Origin: Cohnella fermenti
GTDB lineage: Bacteria; Bacillota; Bacilli; Paenibacillales; Paenibacillaceae
NCBI RefSeq assembly: GCF_004801405.1
Contig: NZ_SSOB01000039.1
Span: 20,251-84,250, forward strand
DNA: 64,000 nt
Reading direction: 5' to 3'
Both the position numbers and the translations under genes were made by a program. The notes under the pieces were generated by a model that saw only the letters and a program-made list of their open reading frames with translations, was not told where the DNA came from and made no database searches. Below, one piece after another: positions 58,745 to 64,000 of this stretch (positions within the stretch are counted from its first letter, which is position 1; each line of letters opens with the position of its first letter).

Positions 58745-59884
58745 GTGGCCAATTGGACCCGCAAGGGATTATTCGTGTTGTTAGGCGTGGCGGCGCTCGC
58801 AGGAACGGCGATAGGAGTCGCGTTCGATAGATTGTCCGGATCGGCCGTTCGAACTTCCGCGGAGGTCCCGGAGGTGAGAATCGAACTGGATCGAACGGAG
58901 CTGGACGCCAAGGCATGGCGGTTCGACGGCTCCCATCTCGCACTCGTCAAGGGCAGGCTGACGATGGGAGATAAGCCTGTCTCGAACGCCGAGGTGCAGG
59001 CGGATTCGAACGGAAGGAGAATTCGCACCGACGATGACGGCGCCTTCAAGCTGTCCGTCGATCGCAGCCTGATCGCCAAGAAGACCATCCGTGTCGTCTC
59101 CGCCCAAGAGGCGACGATCGCCGGCAAGCCGGTCGGCGACCGTCAGGCCGCAGCCCTTCTTGCCGCCTCCTCCCCCGCTATCAGCATCTATCACCCGATC
59201 GAGGTTACCCGCGTCGAGCCTTCCGCGGATAACCCGGATCAGGTCAAGGTGTTCGCCCGCTTCAAGATTGGGGAAGGCGACCAGATCTCCTACTTCCGCG
59301 CCGACAAGTACCGCGTCTCGGGGCAGGTCGCGGACGCCGACGGCAATCCGGTGAAGGATGCCATCGTCTGGATCGATCGCGACGAAGGCGAAGGCTTCGC
59401 CAAGTCGACTCCGACCGGCAGCGACGGAAGCTACGAGATGTATTATTGGCCCGAGGACGAGACGGCGAATCTGACCGTCATCGTCGGCACGCGCAAGTAT
59501 GAGCTTCCGGAGGGCAAGATGCTGAAGCTTCCGCAGAAGACGAGCGTCGACATCAAGATCCGGCTGCCGAAGGAAGGAACGACGCTCGACGACCAGCCCC
59601 CGTCGCTCGTCTGCACGACGGCGAAGGGGGCGACTTATACCGGCTTGCTGGCCGGACTCGACGTTCCGCCGGCAACTCCTTATACCGTAACGATCCCGGA
59701 CAGCGACGGCAGGTTCGTCCTTACGGTTGGGAAGACGACGTGGGAGCAGCAGCCGCGCTTCTTCGAGACCCGCTACACGAAGTTCATCGGCGAAGAGAAG
59801 CTCCTGAAGGGCGGGGACGCGCTTCCCGTCGGCTTCGTGCTGGCGCAAGACAAGGACCCGCGGGTGACCGCTTCCGCTTCGTAA
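58745..59884 (+). CDS. Membrane-anchored protein with two carboxypeptidase-regulatory-like domains
   Basis: 379 residues, GTG start with GGAGTG 8 nt upstream. One N-terminal hydrophobic segment (about 8-28) without lipobox acts as signal anchor. Two beta-sandwich segments of the carboxypeptidase-regulatory type follow: about 65-125 (VKGRLTMGDKPVSNAEVQADSNG) and about 195-270 (VSGQVADADGNPVKDAIVWIDRD ... YYWPEDE). Such domains bind partners or sugars. It directly follows the quinoprotein dehydrogenase and could be its surface partner; this is inference from position only. No heme motif (CxxCH) is present. Confidence 0.75.
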   Translation: MANWTRKGLFVLLGVAALAGTAIGVAFDRLSGSAVRTSAEVPEVRIELDRTELDAKAWRFDGSHLALVKGRLTMGDKPVSNAEVQADSNGRRIRTDDDGAFKLSVDRSLIAKKTIRVVSAQEATIAGKPVGDRQAAALLAASSPAISIYHPIEVTRVEPSADNPDQVKVFARFKIGEGDQISYFRADKYRVSGQVADADGNPVKDAIVWIDRDEGEGFAKSTPTGSDGSYEMYYWPEDETANLTVIVGTRKYELPEGKMLKLPQKTSVDIKIRLPKEGTTLDDQPPSLVCTTAKGATYTGLLAGLDVPPATPYTVTIPDSDGRFVLTVGKTTWEQQPRFFETRYTKFIGEEKLLKGGDALPVGFVLAQDKDPRVTASAS

Positions 59885-59903
59885 GCGAATAGGCTCTTGG
59901 CGA

Positions 59904-61022
59904 CTAAGCTCTCGAGCGGCGGAGCTCCACCGGTTCGAGCCCGCGATAAATATAGTCCGCTGTTGCCGCATCGGCTCCGGCGGCGGAACGAACCCGTTCC
60001 GCGACGGCCGAGCGATGCGGAGAACGGACGCAGACGGGGTCCGTTGCCCGCGCATCGCCGGTCAGCAGGAAGGCTTGACAGCGGCAGCCTCCGTAGTCGT
60101 GCTCCTTCCGTTCGCAGCTTCGGCAAGGCTCCGGCATCCAATCATACCCCCGATAAGCGTTAAAAGAAGGAGACTCGTGCCAGATCCAAGCCAGCTCGCG
60201 CTCCTTCACGTTCTCGAAGACGAGCGTGCGGATGTCGGACGAAGCGGTGCAGGGCAGCACCCGCCCGTCGGGAGCGACCGTCAGCGACAATCGTCCCCAT
60301 CCGCCCATGCAGGGCTTCGGATATTGTTCGTAATAGTCCGGCAGAATCCATAACAGTTCGATGCGGTCCCCGATGCGCTCCTTCGCCCGAGCATAGACGG
60401 CTTCCGCCTCTTCAAGCTGTTCCCGGGTCGGGAGCAGTTGCGAGATGTTGCGAAGGGCCCACCCGTAATATTGCGCATTGGCCAGCTCCAGCCTCTCCGC
60501 CCCCCATTCCTCGCACAGCTCGATCATCTCCTCGAGGAGCGGCAGATTGGCGCGATGCAGCACAACGTTCATATGTAGCGGCAGGCCGCTCGCGCGAATT
60601 CGGGCCGCGGCCTGCCGCTTCAGCTCGTGGGCGCGGAAGCCGGCGATCGAGTCGGACAGCTCCGCATTCGGAGCTTGCACGCTCAGTTGAACGCTGTCGA
60701 CCCCCGCCTCCTTCAATTGCCGAACGCGTTCCTCCGTCAAGCCGACGCCGCTCGTGATCAGATTGACGTAGAGCCCGTTCTCCCGGGCGCGGCCGACAAG
60801 CCGCTCCAGATCGGGCCGCAGCAGCGGCTCCCCTCCCGTGAAGTGCACCTGGGCGACTCCGAGCTCGCCGGCTTGATCCAGCACGCGGCACCACTCGTCT
60901 GTCGACAGCTCGCTCTCTCTTCGCTGCAGCTCAACCGGGTTGGAGCAATAAGGACAATGAAGCGGACAACGATGCGTTACTTCCGCCGTCAGCGCGTACG
61001 GCAGATCTGCCGCCTTCTTCAT
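59904..61022 (-). CDS. pqqE: PQQ biosynthesis radical SAM enzyme PqqE
   Basis: 372 residues from the ATG at 61022, which overlaps the pqqD stop (ATGA). Radical SAM cluster Cys C19, C23, C26 (CPLHCPYC), FTGGEPLLRPD, and a SPASM region with the auxiliary-cluster Cys (CMGGWG, LPCTASSD, CRSCERKEHDYGGCRC and a final C). PqqE makes the Glu-Tyr carbon-carbon bond in PqqA. All cluster ligands are present, so it should be functional. Confidence 0.95.
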   Translation of the reverse strand: MKKAADLPYALTAEVTHRCPLHCPYCSNPVELQRRESELSTDEWCRVLDQAGELGVAQVHFTGGEPLLRPDLERLVGRARENGLYVNLITSGVGLTEERVRQLKEAGVDSVQLSVQAPNAELSDSIAGFRAHELKRQAAARIRASGLPLHMNVVLHRANLPLLEEMIELCEEWGAERLELANAQYYGWALRNISQLLPTREQLEEAEAVYARAKERIGDRIELLWILPDYYEQYPKPCMGGWGRLSLTVAPDGRVLPCTASSDIRTLVFENVKERELAWIWHESPSFNAYRGYDWMPEPCRSCERKEHDYGGCRCQAFLLTGDARATDPVCVRSPHRSAVAERVRSAAGADAATADYIYRGLEPVELRRSRA

Positions 61023-61288
61023 TCGAGCCACCCTCTCTCCGCCGCCGAATCAAGGAATTCGACGATATCGTCCTTCAGACCGGTCTGCCCGTATCTCTCC
61101 TCAAGCTCCCCTATCATCTGCTCCACCGAACGCCGGCCGTCGCAGAGCCAGAGAATCGCTCCGGCGGCCTCGTTCAGTTCAACCACCCGCTCCGGCAGCA
61201 GGAGCATATCCGTCTTCCGGGCCTTGTCGTACTTCATGCGGCCCGGACTTCGCAGCCTCGGCCGTTCCGACAGCGCCCGGGAGCTCAT
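61019..61288 (-). CDS. pqqD: PqqA-binding chaperone PqqD
   Basis: 89 residues from the ATG at 61288, overlapping the pqqC stop by ATGA. The winged-helix-like RRE fold is visible: MLLLPERVVELNEAAGAILWLCDGRRSVEQMIGEL and DDIVEFLDSAAERGWLE. It presents the PqqA peptide to PqqE. Stand-alone, not fused to PqqC or PqqE. Confidence 0.93.
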   Translation of the reverse strand: MSSRALSERPRLRSPGRMKYDKARKTDMLLLPERVVELNEAAGAILWLCDGRRSVEQMIGELEERYGQTGLKDDIVEFLDSAAERGWLE

Positions 61289-62010
61289 CGCCGTCCCTCT
61301 TCGCCCGGGTTCGCCGGGTCCGGGTACGCCAGGCTCAGCGCATCGAGGAGCGCCCACAGCACATCGCACTTGAACCGCAGCGCGGCGATCGCCTGCTCCT
61401 GCTCCCTCCGATCCCTGCATTCGCGCAGAACGAGGCGCAGACCGTGATCCGCGTCGCGCGGCGCCTGCGTAAGCCGGGCTTCGAAGTACGCCAGCCCTTC
61501 CGGCTTAATCCATGGATACAACTGCTCGAAGACGCCGATTCGCTTGGAGACGAGCGTAGGCGCGAACAGCTCTGTCAAGGAGGAGGCGACGGCGATCGGC
61601 CACGGCTCCAGGCGGCAGAAGTTCACGTACGCATCGACGGCGAACCGGACGGACGGCAGGACATGACGCTCATCCTGCATCTCCTCGCGGGGAATGCCCG
61701 CGGCTTCGCCAAGCCGAATCCACGCTTCGATTCCTCCCTCGTCGCCTTGCCGCCCGTCATGGTCGATGACCCGCTGAAGCCATTCCCGGCGTTCTTCCCG
61801 GGACGGCAGCTTGGACAGGATCAGCGCATCCTTGACCGGAATGTTCTTCTGGTAATAGAAGCGATTGGCGATCCACGCCCTGACCTGCGCCTGCGACAGC
61901 TTCCCTTCGTGCATGGCGATATGATACGGATGCTTGTCGTGATAGCGCTCCTCGCCGACCTGCCGGAGCCGCGATGTGAATTGTTCGTTCGACAGCAAAT
62001 ACGATTCCAA
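61285..62010 (-). CDS. pqqC: Pyrroloquinoline-quinone synthase PqqC
   Basis: 241 residues. The helical-bundle oxidase family is recognised by RYHDKHPYHIAMHEGKL, WIANRFYYQKNIPVKDA, DHDGRQGDEGGIEAWIRL and FKCDVLWALLDALSLAY. PqqC performs the final cyclisation and eight-electron oxidation. The start is a TTG (62010) or a TTG at 61998, both near GAGGG; no ATG is available before the conserved region. Confidence 0.94.
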   Translation of the reverse strand: MESYLLSNEQFTSRLRQVGEERYHDKHPYHIAMHEGKLSQAQVRAWIANRFYYQKNIPVKDALILSKLPSREERREWLQRVIDHDGRQGDEGGIEAWIRLGEAAGIPREEMQDERHVLPSVRFAVDAYVNFCRLEPWPIAVASSLTELFAPTLVSKRIGVFEQLYPWIKPEGLAYFEARLTQAPRDADHGLRLVLRECRDRREQEQAIAALRFKCDVLWALLDALSLAYPDPANPGEEGRR

Positions 62011-62013
62011 CCC

Positions 62014-62937
62014 TCAGACCTCCATTTCCATTCCGTCAACCCCGATCTCGATGCCCAGCCGCTCAACCGCTTGGCGTTCGGGCGAATCTTGCGCCAGCAT
62101 CGGATTCGTATTGTTGATGTGGATATACACTTTGCGGCGCGCGCGAACAAGCGACAGACGTTCGGCGCTGCCATTCGGTCCGCCTGCGGGAAGATGGCCC
62201 ATGTCGGCCGCATCCAGCTCGGAGACGCCAAGCAAGATGAGCTCGTCGCCCCGCCAGAACGTGCCGTCCACAAGCACGCAATCGGCATCCGCCAGATGGC
62301 GCTCCAGCGTCCGGGTCCAGATCTCGATTCCCGGAGCGTAGACGATCGTTCCGCCCGTCCTCCGGTCCGTCACGCGATAGCCGACAACCCATGCCGCCGA
62401 CTCCTTGTACGAGGGCCGGCCGTTGCCGGAATCGACATACCGGGGAGGCTTGTCGCCCAGCAGAAACGGACATACCGATAATTGTCCCCCAAATAGTGGA
62501 AAAGATTCCTCGACCCGCGTCTCCTGCCACGCAAAGCTTGCGAACGGCTCCACGATTCGGCGTACCGGGAAGTCGCCTTCAAGCGCGCCGAGAACGGGCG
62601 AAGTCGCATAGACGGCGATCGCCGAGCCTTGACGGAGCTGAAGCAGGCCGGTCGTATGATCCAGCTCCGCATCGGTCAACAGGACGGCTTCGACGGGAGA
62701 GCCGCGAAGCGTCGCCGGGTTCGGGCGGAGAGCCGCGTGCGACTCCGTCTGCAGGCACACGTCCGGACCGGCGTTCAGCAGCGCCCAACGAGCGCCGTCC
62801 GGACTGATCGCGAGCGAGTCGTTCCTTCTGGCGCTGACGGCCGGGTCTTGGTCCCTGATGCGACGACAATTGGAACAGCCGCAATTCCATTGCGGACAGC
62901 CGCCTCCCGCGGCGGAGCCCAGCACCTTGATGAACAT
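62014..62937 (-). CDS. pqqB: PqqB metallo-hydrolase-fold hydroxylase
   Basis: 307 residues from the ATG at 62937 with GGGGGG 5 nt upstream. Family hallmarks: FIKVLGSAAGGGCPQWNCGC (zinc Cys), LLNAGPDV, LLTDAELDHTTGLLQLR, VDGTFWRGDEL and MGHLPAGGPNG, with HINNTNPML near the end. PqqB hydroxylates the tyrosine-derived ring in the PQQ pathway. The frame up to 62979 crosses the pqqA-pqqB hairpin and is rejected. Confidence 0.95.
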   Translation of the reverse strand: MFIKVLGSAAGGGCPQWNCGCSNCRRIRDQDPAVSARRNDSLAISPDGARWALLNAGPDVCLQTESHAALRPNPATLRGSPVEAVLLTDAELDHTTGLLQLRQGSAIAVYATSPVLGALEGDFPVRRIVEPFASFAWQETRVEESFPLFGGQLSVCPFLLGDKPPRYVDSGNGRPSYKESAAWVVGYRVTDRRTGGTIVYAPGIEIWTRTLERHLADADCVLVDGTFWRGDELILLGVSELDAADMGHLPAGGPNGSAERLSLVRARRKVYIHINNTNPMLAQDSPERQAVERLGIEIGVDGMEMEV

Positions 62938-62959
62938 GGATTCCCCCCTAATAAACAAG

Positions 62960-62979
62960 ATGCCGGATTGCTCCGGCAT
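62960..62979 (-). terminator. Attenuating hairpin between pqqA and pqqB
   Basis: ATGCCGGA-GCAA-TCCGGCAT on the minus strand, an 8-bp perfect stem with a GCAA tetraloop followed by CTTGTTTATT. Its position would let pqqA be transcribed in excess over pqqBCDE and stabilise the pqqA message. Confidence 0.8.
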
Positions 62980-62985
62980 GGGGGG

Positions 62986-63057
62986 TTACTTCCGATGAGA
63001 GTAGGCCGTCACTTCGGCGCAGATCTCGATGATCTTGAACTCCGGCTTCACCCACAT
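62986..63057 (-). CDS. pqqA: PQQ precursor peptide PqqA
   Basis: 23 residues: MWVKPEFKIIEICAEVTAYSHRK. It opens with the family MW-KP and carries the E15-V-T-A-Y19 motif whose Glu and Tyr become PQQ. GGGAGG lies 6 nt before the ATG. It is first in the pqqABCDE operon and too short for standard gene calling. Confidence 0.93.
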   Translation of the reverse strand: MWVKPEFKIIEICAEVTAYSHRK

Positions 63058-63134
63058 AGGCGCACCTCCCTCCGTGCCGGATCTCGGCGGATTGCCTGAT
63101 TCATTGTATGTCGCAACGGGGATGTCCAAGACAC

Positions 63135-63184
63135 ACAAAAAACGATGCGTTCTCCCATCCGTGAAGATGAGGATTCGCATCGTT
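63135..63184 (-). terminator. Terminator between the WGxxGxxG gene and pqqA
   Basis: AACGATGCG (63141-63149) pairs with CGCATCGTT (63176-63184); on the minus strand TTTTTTGTGTG follows. It separates the pqq operon from the upstream gene, so pqqA should have its own promoter in the roughly 80 bp that remain. Confidence 0.85.
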
Positions 63185-63240
63185 GCTCCGGTTCTTGCCT
63201 TGAAGCGACCGGCGACCGGTTGCCGCCCCGATTACCCTGC

Positions 63241-63732
63241 TTAGCGTTCGCCCTGCGGGCTGCGGCTCCGCAGTCCGATCAGGCCGAGCAGACCGAACAA
63301 GCCGAGCCATCCCCAATTCGAGGATTTGCCGGTGCCCGTCGTGGCCGCAGCCCGGTACGTTCCGTCCGTCCGCGTCACCCTTCGATTATCATCCGTGCTG
63401 TAGCCCGTATACCGCCCCGCCGTGCCGGGAGTATTCGCATTATTCCCCGTCCCGTTCAGGAATTGATTGCCCGTTCCCGTTCCGTAGATGCTCACATCCC
63501 GATTGCCGTTCACGTTCGAACGGTCGCGCAGATCGAACGACTGACTGTGAACCCGGGTTCCGTCCGCCATGCCGGTGCTGGTCGTTCCCATTCCGTTGCC
63601 GAGCCCGCCGTTCCCGCCATTGGCCCCGCCGTAGCCCTCGTTATGAGCACCGTTGTGGTTGGCATACGCCGGCACTGCAAGCGTCAACGACAAGAGGGCG
63701 ACCGATGCCGCTCCGACGATTTTCTTCTTCAT
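63241..63732 (-). CDS. Secreted WGxxGxxG-CTERM-type surface protein
   Basis: 163 residues from the ATG at 63732 (GAGGG 7 nt upstream). Signal peptide ending AYA-N (about 1-24), a Gly/Asn/Thr-rich low-complexity body, and a C-terminal sorting-like tail: NWGWLGLFGLLGLIGLRSR, i.e. a WGxxGxxG motif within a hydrophobic helix followed by basic residues. This tail marks a class of Gram-positive proteins thought to be processed and anchored at the membrane or wall. The body has no recognisable domain. Confidence 0.85.
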   Translation of the reverse strand: MKKKIVGAASVALLSLTLAVPAYANHNGAHNEGYGGANGGNGGLGNGMGTTSTGMADGTRVHSQSFDLRDRSNVNGNRDVSIYGTGTGNQFLNGTGNNANTPGTAGRYTGYSTDDNRRVTRTDGTYRAAATTGTGKSSNWGWLGLFGLLGLIGLRSRSPQGER

Positions 63733-64000
63733 TTGATTACCCTCGCCTTCAAGTGTGAATTGCAATCTTGCGGCTAGGGTCTCACGCTTCCGGCGATCCT
63801 ATACCATGCTTGTACTACGAATTCGCCCGGACGTATATATTGGCAAGAGAGAGAAGATTAACCGGGGGGCAAAAAGTCCAGCGGTATGATGTCAAGCCCC
63901 TGATTCATGAGAATTGGAAATTTTTTTGGCCATGAGGCGGATGAGTCAAGAAAAAGGGCACATCAAATCAAACCCAGTCGAAAATCGAGTTATCTACCAG
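63733..64000. other. Terminal intergenic region, no gene seen
   Basis: 268 bp upstream of the WGxxGxxG gene to the window edge. I see no coding region, riboswitch or clear hairpin. A run of seven Ts (about 63921-63928) and A/T-rich stretches are present; a TATAGG-like -10 near 63800 on the minus strand is a weak promoter candidate. Confidence 0.4.

Overview
The window looks like a chromosomal segment from a GC-rich, endospore-forming Firmicute, most likely a member of the Paenibacillaceae (Paenibacillus/Cohnella-like). This is inferred from sporulation genes (cotE, spoVK), Bacillus-type synteny (spoVK-hflX-ynbB-glnR-glnA; mutS-mutL-miaA-hfq; lexA divergent from yneA), AGGAGG-type ribosome binding sites, LexA boxes of the CGAAC-N4-GTTCG type, and high GC. 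Most genes are core housekeeping on the minus strand. No rRNA, tRNA, prophage, transposase or cas gene was seen.

Region by region. 1-3.1 kb: a two-component pair (the kinase is cut by the window edge) and a soluble Ser/Thr kinase fused to a P-loop-like domain. 3.1-9.1 kb: a compact minus-strand run (RlmM-like methyltransferase, ABC ATPase, thioredoxin, receiver-like protein, Nfo, an Fpg-like protein lacking catalytic residues, HAD phosphatase, nitroreductase). 9.1-12.7 kb: a Fur-box-controlled iron-siderophore binding lipoprotein, an AraC regulator carrying its own substrate-binding domain, and a divergent CBM9-like gene. 12.9-16.6 kb: mrfAB DNA repair. 17-21.4 kb: metH divergent from mtnD (methionine synthesis and salvage). 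21.4-24.7 kb: an SOS locus (lexA, yneA, ynzC). 25.4-31 kb: glnRA, ynbB, hflX, spoVK. 31-44 kb: small genes, a class A PBP, hfq, miaA, rRNA methyltransferase, mutL, ctpA, mutS. 44-51.7 kb: fni, an amidoligase next to cotE, a PhyH/AraC pair, an M32 carboxypeptidase. 51.8-56.3 kb: small metabolic and repair genes.

56.9-63.1 kb is the most unusual gene content. It is a complete pqqABCDE operon facing a lipoprotein quinoprotein dehydrogenase and a membrane-anchored carboxypeptidase-regulatory-like protein. PQQ synthesis and use are characteristic of Gram-negative bacteria. Here the enzyme would be tethered outside a monoderm cell, with altered metal-site residues.

The most unusual non-coding content is a dispersed family of palindrome arrays at 12.68, 25.07, 45.45 and 56.53 kb. 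Each has exactly four 16-bp hairpin cores (consensus ATGYGAAAAAYCRCAT) whose centres are 51 or 52 bp apart, about five helical turns. The linkers often carry their own complementary arms, and slippage-type tandem repeats lie close by. They resemble CRISPR arrays but are not. I know of no described element of this form.
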